DNA of 64,000 nt from Lamellibrachia columna (Eukaryota > Annelida > Polychaeta > Sabellida > Siboglinidae). The stretch lies in the NCBI GenBank assembly GCA_963662155.1, contig OY759261.1, positions 41,104,996-41,168,995 of the forward strand, in the 5' to 3' direction. The position numbers and the translations under genes were made by a program. Shown here one piece after another: positions 1 to 12,030 of the stretch (position 1 is its first letter; every line of letters begins with the position of its first letter). Under the pieces are notes generated by a model. It was not told the origin of the DNA and did no database searches. It saw nothing but the letters and a program-made list of their open reading frames with translations.

Positions 1-1080
1 GAGTAGATGTAGGAGGCATTTAATACAATCTCATTCCTGTGGTTTTATTACAATGATGGCTGCCGGGTGAATCCGAAATGTAGTGTATTTTGCATTTTGT
101 TGTATCGCCATCTGTAGAAATTAATATGTCGTTGCAATATAATGGTTATGTTTCTATATAAGTCCCACAAACACTAGGTATTTCATTCGTGGTCCTTCCA
201 GTGTACTATCACGGTGAGGGTGGACACGTATTCAAATACTTGGGATACGTGAGTTAGACAATTCGTGAGGCAGAAATCATGCAATTAATTCTCCATCTGC
301 AGAATTGTATCATTCTTTTATGAAGATACTTAACCACAAGTGCGAATTCATGGTGAAGCATCTGTCATTAACCTTCATAACTTTTGCAATTGTGGTTATT
401 CTTGGTGGATTTGTGAGGTAGATGATTTTATTGACAACCACTGGTTTTTATTTCCTTTTTTATTTTGGTATAAACATCATTTACTTTATAATGTTTCGTC
501 ACAGTATCTTCATTACGTATATATGGTAGTTCACATAGTACTTAATATCGATAATCTAATCAATAGTTGAATATGTTTTGCAGGTTTGCATTTTGAGTTC
601 GTGAGGTAGAAGTAAAAAATAACAAATGTAAATAAAATCAGAGAAAATTATAATTTTGATTCAAATACCGTTGAAATTTTTGAAGCGTCACGGTTCGACC
701 ATATTAACGTTTGTATGGGTATGTGCATGTAATTTTTAACGGTAGATAAAGTTTGCAAAAACGAAAGGCAAAATGGACCCTATGTTACATCATACAGACC
801 ACAATGTCTCTAAACGCTTTTTTTGATTAACAAAACTATCGAATACTATGAACCGTTGGTACACGGTATTCGAGAGTCTTGTTAATTATAAAAGATATAT
901 TCTATGCATATCGAGTTAAGAAACATGCGATATGGTGGCAGTAACAATGATGGAGTAATGGAGAAAAATAACAAATAACTACTCATCCTTTCTGCTCTGA
1001 ATAAAAACCCTCGGCGCTCTTCCGTCAATTGCCTTTTTCATGTTTGGCCCTATGATAAATGTTTATGCCCAAAATTATAT
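1..1080. other. Non-coding upstream stretch
   Basis: AT-rich sequence with no ORF that looks like a protein. It lies upstream of the fibrinogen-domain ORF and may hold its intron or promoter, but I see no convincing exon. A 76-residue ORF at 340-570 has no recognisable composition and is rejected. Confidence 0.4.
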
Positions 1081-1695
1081 ATGTCTATACGAATCATCAA
1101 TGGCACGCACATGCTCATGGAACTGACCATGCCGCCGTTTCCGGTCTACTGCTCCATTGACCAGTACATAGTCATCCAACGTCGTACAGTGCCATTCGAT
1201 ATGTCGTTTAATCGAACTTGGGACGAATACAAGAACGGTTTCGGTGACCTGAACGGAGAGTTCTGGCTCGGCCTGGAGAAGTTATATCGAATCACGAATC
1301 AGCCATACATGAAATATTCAATTCGCATTGAAATGCGGAGTAAGGCGGGGAAGTTGTTCTATGATGAATGGAATGACTTTTACATCGGCGGGGAGAATGA
1401 GCAGTATATGATCAAGAGTACGGGAAGTCAAGGGGACAGCAACGTTAATGGATATGCGTACTCCTACAGCGGCTATTACTTTGGTGTTCCGAGCAACTCC
1501 AAGTTTTTCACCCGTGACAAAGGCGATGACACAAAATGTGGTTTTCAACATAACGGTTTCTGGTACGACGACATACCCAGGTCTGGTGGATATACATGCA
1601 ACGTTTTGTTATTGAACGCGAATCTCCCCAAGTCACACGGTGCAGGTGGCGAACTAATTTCGACAGAAATGAAAATTCGCCCAATAGTTGTTTAA
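1081..1695 (+). CDS. Fibrinogen-related domain (FReD) protein, partial exon
   Basis: A 204-residue open frame carries most of a fibrinogen C-terminal domain. Seen: VYCS near residue 22, VIQRR near 30, WDEYKNGFGDLNGEFWLG at about 46-63, the ITNQ segment, a C...NGFWYDD segment near 155-165, and the C-terminal TEMKIRP that typically ends FReDs, 3 residues before the stop. In this family (ficolins, tenascins, FREPs) the domain binds glycans or acetyl groups, usually in secreted immune lectins. No signal peptide or collagen/Ig region is encoded here. The in-frame ATG is therefore probably inside an exon, and the real start lies upstream; a GVYT-like FReD opening appears in another frame just before 1081, suggesting an indel or exon boundary. 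A 615-bp intron-free FReD exon is normal. Possibly functional; the only near-intact host coding exon seen in the window. Confidence 0.8.
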   Translation: MSIRIINGTHMLMELTMPPFPVYCSIDQYIVIQRRTVPFDMSFNRTWDEYKNGFGDLNGEFWLGLEKLYRITNQPYMKYSIRIEMRSKAGKLFYDEWNDFYIGGENEQYMIKSTGSQGDSNVNGYAYSYSGYYFGVPSNSKFFTRDKGDDTKCGFQHNGFWYDDIPRSGGYTCNVLLLNANLPKSHGAGGELISTEMKIRPIVV

Positions 1696-1995
1696 ATAAC
1701 GTACTTCGTAGCCGAATGAGATAATCTGTTGTTATTCGAGCACCGAAGTATGTGATATGGAAAATCATTGATCCAATGATGAGCCGTGTGTGGGGAGTGT
1801 TATTTCAACAGTTAACTATATATTGCACTTGTATTCGTGTAACATAACAAAGGTGAATTATCACAATACATTGACATTATTCATTTCAGCACAAGTTACT
1901 ATTGCTTTGATGTTAAGCTACATGAATGTGCATGCTAACAGAATATTACTTAACATGATTATGCTAATGATGTTATTTGTTAACTGCTGTACATC

Positions 1996-2212
1996 GCATC
2001 TGGTGATACACATGTCTAACATGTGGTGATACACATGTCTAACATCTGGTGATACACATGTCTAACATCTGGTGATACACATGTCTAACACATCTGGTGA
2101 TACACATGTCTAACATCTGGTGATACACATGTCTAACATCTGGTGATACACATGTCTAACACATCTGGTGATACACATGTCTAACACATCTGGTGATACA
2201 CATGTCTAACAC
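1996..2212 (+). repeat. Minisatellite, 23-26 bp unit, about 9 copies
   Basis: The unit is about catctggtgatacacatgtc plus taa, repeated head to tail, with some copies longer by 3 bp (an extra aca). It starts about 300 bp after the FReD stop. No coding origin recognised. Confidence 0.95.
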
Positions 2213-2215
2213 ACT

Positions 2216-3900
2216 AAAATATAATTCAGTGACTTACACAAATAACTATAATTTAAAGCATTCCATGCACATTTCAATATCACATAATGTATGTATTGGC
2301 AAACTATTTTGAATGTATCTTTCTAATTGAAATTGTGTATTATATGTTGCTGAGATGAACAACAGCCTGGAAGTATGTTCCCGATATAATTAATATTGCA
2401 CATATATTGGTAATTAATAATCGTAATTTGGATGGTATGAATATATCACAACAATGCCTAGCCCAAGAATATTGACGAAAATCGATAATAACGAGTGGAA
2501 GAACTTCTGCTGTCTGTCTAAATCATAGATTTACATACAAGATGCTCTTATCAGGTATGGTTGATTCAGCCAAACATTGATTATTATTGTTATTAACGTC
2601 AATTCACATAATTGTCCGACACGGAATGTTTACCACTGTAGAAAATGCAAAAATAAAATAAATCCAGTAAACCAAAATGAGAGTTTCTGTCAATTAGTTC
2701 AGGAGTATTTCCCAACAGTGCACACTGCCCTTATGTGGTTCAATCTGTGATATAATATTGCTTAAAACAATTTTTACGTTCGTAGTTTCATACTGACTTG
2801 AAGAGTCAACGGTATTGTAATTGAAGCCGGTACAATCTTTGTATGAGAAGGTTCGAATTGTTACAGCAAACACCGATAATTCTCGTCTTTATGATAGGAA
2901 CAAGTCTATACAATGTTTTTAACCAGCAAGGTGACTTGAAGAAATATTTTAATGTCATATCGAATATATGCTATATATTGGAATCAGACAAAGTAACAAA
3001 CATTTCTGGACCATATTTGACGTCGTCGTCAGTGCATTGAAACCACATATCAAATCATCAACCAAAGCGTCTGCTTGTTTGGCCACGTTTCCGGGTTGTA
3101 ACAATCAATATACACATGAACCACTTAAAGTGTACAACATTCTCTGGAGAATTAACACACTTTGTAAATCTCTTTATCTTGAAGGACACATTTGGCGTCA
3201 CACTACCTGTCTGTACAGTCTGGAAATATATATGTCGTTCGTGATTCACCAACACATATCGTACTAATGTCACCAAAACAGCCACGGGCTACACTGGGTC
3301 ACTTTAATTTTAGCACCGCCTCCGACGATTATCAACCACGCATTCGTGACTCACCGTCATGAATTGTGACACGATAGCATCTTAACTGCTAACGCAACTA
3401 ATAGTATGGGTGGCGCATAGTAAAGCACAACATATTTGCGGATGTACTATCTGCGTTACCAAGTGTTGAACTTTGAATTTACACATGAATAATTACACAC
3501 AAAAGTGTTATCGAAATGTGTCTACCGAGTACACCAAAGTTGTTTGCACGCCCAATATCTGGGGATAAAATTGTGTAGGCGTGCTCTTATGTCCATGTGG
3601 ATGATTCGTACATTTTATTTCGAAATCGCCCGGGGGCGGGGTGATGGAGTAGCAATTTCAAACAGGACTGTAGCGGAAATTGCAACGGTGAAATTGTATT
3701 TTGTTATATATAGTCATACAGATAATAGTGACACCTAAAATCTGTCTCTGGGTGTATACAGCAATTTTGAATAACTTTCAAGTTAGTTTTGTTTGACTGT
3801 ACCCCAATAGCGGTGTTATGCATAGAGTGGGAAACGCATGTCGCAAAACAAACATGCTAAGTGTGTGCACTCCAGCGAAAACATCGGTAAAAAGCCGCCA
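2216..3900. other. Gene-free stretch
   Basis: AT-rich sequence with only short ORFs on both strands (65-99 residues at 2843-3285) of unremarkable composition. No splice-supported exon, RNA gene or element end was identified. Confidence 0.4.
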
Positions 3901-3904
3901 AAGA

Positions 3905-6777
3905 GCAGATGATCCACTGTTCCTGTGACAACGTAGACGTATTGGAAGCTTCCCTGGATGGAAAGAACTTCCACTGCACACATATGATGGTAAGGCAGCA
4001 ATGTCCGGGCTCCACAGCAAGGTCAATGCGATTTCGACAAGATGACGCTATACAAGAGTGTCACAGGCTTGATCATGTCACCTTCGTTTATTGATGACAA
4101 GAATATTGAGCTAGAGTGGTTCAGCAACATTAATGATGAAGTGTCAAAGAGTTGGCTTGGGTGGTGTCACGATGGAGAGGATCGGTCAGTTCCTGTTTGA
4201 GGAGCACTCAACAAAGACATTAATATCGTTGACCCCTCCTTGTAGCAACAACAAGGATACTGCCCAATATCCAGGCCCCAAACGACATGGGAAGCATACC
4301 ATCATTACAGCTGACCAGCAACTGTACAGCAGGGGCAAGGGCGAATCCCTAGCTTGAGAATGTCAAATTTCGCTTGGGAGGACGTCACACCTATTTCCAT
4401 TTCCTGAAAGTTAGCGACCAACACAAGAAAACTGCTGGACTGTTTGATCGGTGGAAAGAAGTCGATGTGCATGCAGCCAACAGCACAGAGACCATGCTAG
4501 ATGACAAACCTTCTACGTGCCGTGAGGAACACCAATTGACTTACGAAACTTTGTGGCGCATCAAATGACCAATGTTTGAATCGTGACTAGCTGAAAATTG
4601 TTGGTGGAATTCAAAACTGTGACTAAGTTGTTCAAGAAGAGAGGTGACAATTAGCGAACGGAGCTCTACAATGCAGTGGGCCGGCAGTCAGATGTTCTGA
4701 TAAAAGAGAATGTTCAAGGTCTCGTGGGGGAGTTTGGCAAGAAGCAATACAAATTTCAGGATGTGGTTAACGTACATAGAAACGGTAGATATACTGGTGG
4801 ACTTCAGCACGGGTGAGAGGGATAGCAACTGGACTCTTCACGTAGAAGCCTTTGCTGCAATGCTGTGTGGGTTCACAGTCTACTACCACACATACTATAC
4901 CCTATATGGACATGACTATCTTGCAGACATGACACTTCTCGAGAAGAAAGCGCCAGAGGTTCACCCAGAGTTCACTGGTGGAAACTTTGTTGTGAATTGA
5001 ACCAAAAGGCGCTTCAACCAAGTTCCCCCTGATCAGGCAACTGAGTGGTTGAATAGAACATGCAAGACGCAGAATGGCCTCATCGGCATTACAAAGAACG
5101 ATCAAGCTAGATACAAATTTGGCGTCACAGAGTCAGAACTATTATGAAACTCACAAAACACAAGACATATCTTCAACTTGGACCATGACGAGGAAGAGAC
5201 CACTTTCACCCGCTCTAGCCTTCCATCCCGGATGATTCGTGATCCTGATGACGTGAAGAAGTGTGTCACATAACTGACAAGGTTTGACGTGTTCAGAGAA
5301 CACACTGCATTGGCTGAAGGTGGACCACAACCACAACCAGTGAATAACGACATACCTCTGGTATCATTGACAACCAAATACACTGCACCAAGTGACGTCG
5401 TCAGTAAGCTCCTAACAGGTGAAGAGAGTTCGTTATTACCTATGTGAAGCATAGCGAAATATTAAGGAAAATGTAGTGTTTTGCGAAGCATTGAGGAAGT
5501 ATCGCTCGAAAACCCTTGGTGATATGTACAACCAAATGTTTCAACCAAATAGTATGTACAGAAAACTGTGAGAGCTGACAGAAAGCTACAGCAATGATTG
5601 CTCGATGCTGTCACTGCGGGTCGGGCAGTGTAAATGGTGAATATTTTTAAGGAAGAGCTGTTTACAATCCCGCTTTCGCTGGCCCAGCATGGAGGTTAGG
5701 TGAATTCGACACCAAAGGCAGTGCTGATCAGCATTTTGATGGCTGGACTTCACAAACCCTAGGAAGTTCCAAAAGCGGACATAAATACATGTGTGCGCGA
5801 TTGATGGTCATGGACTCATCCAAACTCTTGGATATCCTCATGTGTGCAGATGTTTGGCGATTACGCTGATATGTTCATGCAAAATGTGACACGTCACCTT
5901 GGAGCGCATACAACAAGAGTTGATGTGGCATTTGATCGCTACATTGTGGAGGACTCAATCAAGGCAGGGCAAGGAGAAGCCAATTCGCAAGCTCATCTAT
6001 GGACAACATGTCCCACTTCCACTTGTTTGGAGCCAATTCATTGCTTTGGATGCGAACAAGGCCGATCTTGCCCGGTTTTTATCGGATGTCATCATGAAAA
6101 AGGGAAAAGGGAAAACAGAACTATACGAGCTGGTAACATGAGGCGGTTCTGTTTCTACAGATGCGATGACAATGTCAGGCTTCGAGGAAACCACGAAGAG
6201 ACTGACACCAGACTCATTCTCCATTCGTGTGAGGCCGCTAACGGAGGATACGAGTCTGGCCATATGCAGGGGCACATGTGTCATGCCGCTTATGGTGCAC
6301 TGCATACCCACAAAAACAGCTGAAATGTGGATGATCTCTGGAGCGACAAAACAGTGGAAATGTTACCCAATACATGCAGCATATGGGACACTTACATACC
6401 CTGTCAGGACAACCTACTCAGCTTCCATGCAATAACGGGTTGTGATACATCCTCACCTTTAGTGACCATAGAAAGAAGTCGAGCGTGAAAACTTTCCAGA
6501 ACTAACCACTCCTTGTCAAGAGAATTGGTCGTGATTTAGAAATCGCACTGATTGAACAGTCTATGTATCATCTACATGGCACACCCGAGAAACCGTCGAC
6601 CATGCCAGGGTGCAACTATTTGACAAGGCCAAAATGTGTCTGGAGATGTTACCCTCAACCAGAGATGCCCTGAAACTTAATACTGCACGCGCCAACCACC
6701 AGGTAAATATATGGCTGCAGGCAGACACGTATACGGAAGCTGCACTGTCACATCAGAGTGATGAAAAAAGTGTTGAA
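3905..6777 (+). pseudogene. Decayed TE-associated ORF (HEE-D / TGCDT type)
   Basis: Fragments in all three plus frames line up with an uncharacterised, transposon-like protein type that I recall as highly repeated in marine invertebrate genomes. In order: LEASLDGKNFHC near 3945; a block at 4710-5110 with DGNW-like SNWTLHVEAF, YLADMTLLEKKAPEVHPEF and, after a stop and a frame change, NQVPPDQATEWLNRTCK and GLIGITKNDQAR; FGDYADMF near 5850; KPIRKLI and HVPLPLVW near 5975-6035; NHEETDTRLILHSCEAANGGY near 6190-6260; LLSFHAITGCDTSS near 6420; and a final LEMLP...TRDALKL block near 6640-6700. Stops and frame changes throughout mean it is dead. The family's function is not known to me; the HEE-D and GCD motifs suggest a metal-dependent nuclease-like fold (inference). 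The C-terminal Cys-rich tail of the family is not seen. Confidence 0.7.
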
Positions 6778-7120
6778 CAATAATTCAAATTAAACAAACT
6801 ATGTTTCGTAAAAAATTTACTTTTGTGTTATTTATGTAATACATTTATGTGTAATATGAAAGCGTATATGATAGTTACAGAAGCTGGGTACCCCTACAAG
6901 ATAATACAGATAGTTTGGCCGGATAGATCTAGTGACAATGGTCTAAATGCATAAAAATCCCAAAATACCAATTTTGACAATTGCTACCTTGAAAATGACC
7001 TTCAAATTCAAAATTGATGTTGGCATCCACCCATACCTTTTTCCGTTCGTCAGAAAGTAGTTATTGCTCTTGGCCGTCGCCGCTCCAATACTGATGATGC
7101 GGTAATTCTGACTCTCGTCG
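6778..7120. other. Gene-free stretch
   Basis: AT-rich, no supported gene. It separates the dead TE ORF from the first CT-rich array. Confidence 0.4.
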
Positions 7121-7123
7121 CCG

Positions 7124-7392
7124 ATGTTCAGTCTCATCACTGTCCTTAGATCAGTCTCATCATTGTCCTCAGTTCAGTCTCACTACCGTCCTAAGTTCAG
7201 TCTCATCATTTTCCTCAGTTCACTATCATCACTGTCCTCAGTTCAGATTCCCACTATCCTCAATTCAGTATCATCACTATCCTCAGTTCAGCATCATCAC
7301 TGTCCTCTGTTCAGTGCCATCACTGTCCTCAGTTCAGTCTCCACACTGTCCTCAGTTCGGTGTCATAAAATCACTGTCCTCAGTTCAGTACA
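7124..7392 (+). repeat. Degenerate minisatellite, about 24-27 bp
   Basis: The unit resembles catcactgtcctcagttcag. There are about ten imperfect copies. An open frame through it (7124-7435) is repeat-driven and not a gene. Confidence 0.9.
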
Positions 7393-7439
7393 AATGTTGT
7401 TTAGGTATAAAATCATTGTCATTCCAGAATTATAGCAAT

Positions 7440-7914
7440 GTTAAAAAAAACTTACTCCATGGACTAAATGTCTGCATGCTAGCATGCAAACATGTATGTA
7501 TGTATACCTTATTAAATGTTTCTCACATTGAATTGACCTAAGCGTGCCTTGTTTTCAGAAAATGTCAATAAACAGCCAATTAAAAGAACTGCTGCATGTT
7601 CTTCATTTTGAGACGGTTCGTACTCTTCATTCCTATGTAGTGTACAACTATTAATTATGTGTTTCAAAGATATTTTGTAAATCAGTCTTAAAGATGGGAT
7701 TTGTTATGTCTGCTTTGAAATACAAAAAATTATTCAAACATCAGATCAATAATTTGTTTCTGGTTTTTGATGTACCTTAGTCTATGCGACTCAAACTTGA
7801 TTGATACCGGGTGGCCAATTATTGATGATAAGTCGGCCATTGTCACCGTATTCGTGAAATAATATACACAGTCAATTAATAAGATTTGTTAATTTGTGGT
7901 CAACGCAAACAGGA
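7440..7914. other. Gene-free stretch
   Basis: AT-rich spacer with no ORF or RNA gene that I can support. Confidence 0.4.
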
Positions 7915-9072
7915 TGAGTGAAGAGAATAGACAAGGGAAGAATGGAGGAGCTGAGGGAGGAGGTTGGTGGGAGAGAGAGTAGACAAGGGAAGAATGGAGG
8001 AGCTGAGGGAGGAGGTTGGTGGGGGAGAGAGTAGACAAGGGAAGAATGGAGGAGCTGAGGGAGGAGGTTGGTGGGGGAGAGAGTAGACAAGGGAAGAATG
8101 GAGGAGCTGAGGGAGGAGGTTGGTGTGAGAGAGAGTAGACAAGGGAAGAATGGAGGAGCTGAGGGAGGAGGTTGGTGGGGGAGAGAGTAGACAAGGGAAG
8201 AATGGAGGAGCTGAGGGAGGAGGTTGGTGGGGGAGAGAGTAGACAAGGGAAGAATGGAGGAGCTGAGGGAGGAGGTTGGTGTGAGAGAGAGTAGACAAGG
8301 GAAGAATGGAGGAGCTGAGGGAGGAGGTTGGTGTGAGAGAGAGTAGACAAGGGAAGAATGGAGGAGCTGAGGGAGGAGGTTGGTGGGGGAGAGAGTAGAC
8401 AAGGGAAGAATGGAGGAGCTGAGGGAGGAGGTTGGTGGGGGAGAGAGTAGACAAGGGAAGAATGGAGGAGCTGAGGGAGGAGGTTGGTGGGGGAGAGAGT
8501 AGACAAGGGAAGAATGGAGGAGCTGAGGGAGGAGGTTGGTGGGGGAGAGAGTAGACAAGGGAAGAATGGAGGAGCTGAGGGAGGAGGTTGGTGTGAGAGA
8601 GAGTAGACAAGGGAAGAATGGAGGAGCTGAGGGAGGAGGTTGGTGGGGGAGAGAGTAGACAAGGGAAGAATGGAGGAGCTGAGGGAGGAGGTTGGTGGGG
8701 GAGAGAGTAGACAAGGGAAGAATGGAGGAGCTGAGGGAGGAGGTTGGTGTGAGAGAGAGTAGACAAGGGAAGAATGGAGGAGCTGAGGGAGGAGGTTGGT
8801 GTGAGAGAGAGTAGACAAGGGAAGAATGGAGGAGCTGAGGGAGGAGGTTGGTGGGGGAGAGAGTAGACAAGGGAAGAATGGAGGAGCTGAGGGAGGAGGT
8901 TGGTGGGGGAGAGAGTAGACAAGGGAAGAATGGAGGAGCTGAGGGAGGAGGTTGGTGTGAGAGAGAGTAGACAAGGGAAGAATGGAGGAGCTGAGGGAGG
9001 AGGTTGGTGTGAGAGAGAGTAGACAAGGGAAGAATGGAGGAGCTGAGGGAGGAGGTTGGTGTGAGAGAGTCA
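7915..9072 (+). repeat. 52-bp polypurine minisatellite, about 22 copies, LINE-coding origin
   Basis: A 52-bp unit, almost pure G+A on the plus strand, is repeated about 22 times with near identity. Copies differ mainly after ttggtg: either ggggagag or tgagagag. Read in one plus frame the unit gives VDKGRMEELREEVGV, the block that precedes the KLVRSRLKWAGH segment of many LINE ORF2 C-termini, and exactly that segment follows the array. So the array looks like an amplified piece of LINE coding sequence. Because 52 is not a multiple of 3 and the unit lacks antisense stops, antisense frames of 340-418 residues open through it; these are artefacts. Confidence 0.95.
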
Positions 9073-9310
9073 GGTGGAAGCTGGTGAGGAGCCGGCTAAA
9101 GTGGGCTGGACAGAATGGAAGGGGATCGGTTGATGGAGAGAGCAAATGAACTTAGAGTGGAGGGTAGAAGGAGAAGAGGAAGATCGAGACTGAAATGGGA
9201 GGACTGCGTGAAGAGAGAATTGGCTGGGGTATGAGGGGAGTGGAAAGTGAGGAATGGGGGGAGTGGAGTCGAGGGGGGGTGGAGACAGCAGTGAAATAGG
9301 ATCAATAACG
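9050..9310 (+). mobile_element. LINE ORF2 C-terminal fragment
   Basis: Plus-strand reading gives, with one small frame change near 9108, RESVRWKLVRSRLKWAG, then RMEGDRLMERANELRVEGRR, RRGRSRLKW and EDCVKREL. This is the typical arginine-rich end of a non-LTR retrotransposon reverse-transcriptase ORF. The rest of the ORF is missing; its place is taken by the 52-bp array made from the codons just upstream. Confidence 0.75.
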
Positions 9311-9343
9311 AAGTAGAAGGGGAAAAAATTTGACAACCCGTAT

Positions 9344-9545
9344 CAGTGTGAGCCTCACCCTGGACCTCAGGGATAAAGAGGTATCAATGCAAGCCTCACC
9401 CCAAACCTCAGGGATAAAGAGGTATCAGTGCCAGCCTCACCCCGGACTTCAGGGATAAAGGGGTATCAGTGCCAGCCTCACCCCAGTTCTCAGGGATAAA
9501 GAGGCATCAGTGCCAGCCTCACCCCAGACTTCAGAAATAAAGAGG
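9344..9545 (+). repeat. Minisatellite, about 43-44 bp, 4-5 copies
   Basis: The unit contains tatcagtgccagcctcaccc followed by a ggacttcagggataaagagg-like half. Copies diverge at several sites. No coding source was recognised. Confidence 0.9.
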
Positions 9546-10130
9546 AGAGCAGCCATTTTATCCATTGCAAGATTTATAATGCATTATGTAATGTATTGCT
9601 AGATTAATACCATGTAACAGTGGACAGTAATGGTTACATAACATTACAGTCATGTTACTGTGACTTTCAGGAGGAAGACTACACTTGTTGGGTCGCCTGT
9701 ATTTGACATCTCTGACATCTACACCAAGTGGAAGACATTCGTACAGCGTCGTCACGCAGCAAACGAGTCAAGGTTACTGAATTCTTTACATTGACATTTG
9801 CCTTTTTAATCCTGTCTTATATAATGTATGTGGGTCATGGTTTAGACTTTGCCTCAATTGGGTAACAGACATATCACACTGTTTCCTTCCACTAATCGAG
9901 CAGCCACAAACTAAAACCATCCTGAAGCCACATTCACAGATGTCTGACTGCAATAAACAATATTGAAGTTGAGTTTTCCAAAATAGTTTGGCTATAGACC
10001 TATTTTTTTTTCTATATACATACTTTTTAATACCCAATTGTGGTGTAGTCAAAAACCTGACCCATGTTTGGATAATTCTGAATAGTTTCACGTTACTTGT
10101 TATTCTTGCAAGACAATGGTTTGTGCCGTG
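9546..10130. other. Gene-free stretch before the 93-bp array
   Basis: No supported exon. A minus ORF (9786-10259) enters the array and carries its best zinc-finger-like copy at its N-terminal end. Confidence 0.4.
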
Positions 10131-10135
10131 GTGGT

Positions 10136-11250
10136 CAACTCTGTTGTGCATCACCTGGTGTGACACGAGCCCCACTCTGACATGACAGCCTCTGTCACAC
10201 TTGCTGCAGGTGAAGACAGTGGTGGTCAACTCTGTGTTGTACATCACCTGGTGTGACATAAGATTCCCACTCTGACATGACAGTCTCTGTCACACTTGCT
10301 GAAGGTGAAGACAGTGGTGGTCAACTCTGTTGTACATCACATGGTGTGACACAAAAGCCCCACTCTGACATGACAGTCTCTGTCACACTTGCTGCAGGTG
10401 AAGACAGTGGTGGTCAACTCTGTTGTACATCACCTGGTGTGACACAAGAGCCCCACTCTGACATGACAGTCCTCTGTCACACTTGCTGCAGGTGAAGACA
10501 GAGGTGGTCAACTCTGTGTTGTACATCACCTCGTGTGACACAAGAGTCCCACTCTGACATGACAGTCTCTGTCACACTTGCTGAAGGTGAAGACAGTGGT
10601 GGTCAACTCTGTTGTACATCGCCTGGTGTGACACAAAAGCCCCACTCTGACATGACAGTCTCTGTCACACTTGCTGCAGGTGAAGACAGTGGCGGTTAAC
10701 TCTGTTGTACATCACCTGGTGTGACACAAGAGCCCCACTCTGACATGACAGTCTCTGTTACACTTGCTGCAGGTGAAGACAGTGGTGGTCAACTCTGTTG
10801 TGCATCGCCTGGTGTGACACAAAAGCCCCACTCTGACATGACAGTCTCTGTCACACTTGCTGCAGGTGAAGACAGTGGCGGTCAACTCTGTTGTACATCA
10901 CCTGGTGTGACACAAGAGCCACACTCTGACATGACAGTCTCTGTCACACTTGCTGAAGGTGAAGACAGTGGTGGTCAACTCTGTTGTGCATCGCCTGGTG
11001 TGACACAAGACCCCCACTCTGACATGACAGTCTCTGTCACACTTGCTGAAGGTGAAGACAGTGGTGGTCAACTCTGAGTTGTACATCACCTGGTGTGACA
11101 CAAGAGTCCCACTCTGACATGACAGTCTCTGTCACACTTGCTGAAGGTGAAGACAGTGGTGGTCAACTCTGTTGTACATCACCTGGTGTGACACAAGAGC
11201 CCCACTCTGACATGACAGTCTCTGTCACACTTGCTGCAGGTGAAGGCAGT
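10136..11250 (-). repeat. 93-bp array encoding a degenerate C2H2 finger, about 12 copies
   Basis: The unit is 93-95 bp. On the minus strand the best copy reads FTCSKCDRGCHVRVGLVSHQ then VMH, a correctly spaced C-X2-C-X12-H-X3-H finger. In other copies the first Cys becomes Phe, or the His ligands are lost. The wording (C..C.R.C..R.GL.SH) matches fingers that end many invertebrate LINE ORFs, so a LINE tail is a likely source; a genomic C2H2 gene is the alternative. Antisense (plus) open frames of 72-118 residues are repeat artefacts. Confidence 0.85.
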
Positions 11251-11387
11251 GGGCTGAGAAGGTGCAGGATTTGTAGACCTCTGTTTTCTGTTGTCCCTTT
11301 TCTCAGCCAGTCGTGTGATTTGTTTCTCTTCTTGAAACTAGAATTGTCCTAATCATACCCACTTCGTTTGACCTACCCTTAGATTAT

Positions 11388-11695
11388 GATGGGAACGTGT
11401 TTTATTGTCCGAAGGATCATGTTACACTAAAGATCATGATGGGATCATTATGTTTAGTTGTCCTAAGGATCATGTTACACTAAGGACGATGAGACGATCA
11501 TTATGTTTTATTGTCCTAAGGATCATGTTACACTAAAGACCACGAGGGGAACATTGTTTTATTGTCCTAAGGATTATTTACACTAAAGACCATGAGGGGA
11601 ACATTATGTTTTATTGTCCTAAGGATAATGTTATACTAAGGATCATGATGGGAACATTAAGTTTTATTGTCCTAAGAATCATGATTTGACATACT
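11388..11695 (+). repeat. Degenerate tandem repeat, about 60 bp
   Basis: Five diverged copies contain attgtcctaaggatcatg, acactaa and a gggaacattatgtt-like end. No source recognised. Confidence 0.8.
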
Positions 11696-12030
11696 TGCTG
11701 GTCTTTTTCTCAAAGTAAATCTAGTTTAATGTTGATCTTTTCAACAAGTACAGTTAATTAAACAGTACAATTCTGTTTTTAAAGATAAGGGATAAGGGAA
11801 ACATTGAGGAAAGAACATGATATACCATTTCACTGTGGATGTGGATAACAACTTTGGAGTTGTAGAACTAACACTAGGAATATGCACATTTTTAGCTAAT
11901 TGAAATTACACACAATTATTTACAAACTTGCCAGTTCATATTATGTAGAATATTAATCATAGAAACTGTCGGTTGACAAGACAACATTCAGTGTTAGCTC
12001 TGCTATGTAAATTGTTCACAGAATTTTGCG
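11696..12030. other. Gene-free stretch
   Basis: AT-rich, nothing supportable. Confidence 0.4.

Noticed and set aside
7872..9145. Three overlapping minus-strand ORFs of 340-418 residues (Pro/Ser/Leu-rich repeats)
   Set aside because: All come from one 52-bp unit read in successive frames; the plus strand of the unit matches LINE codons. No start context or flanking gene structure.
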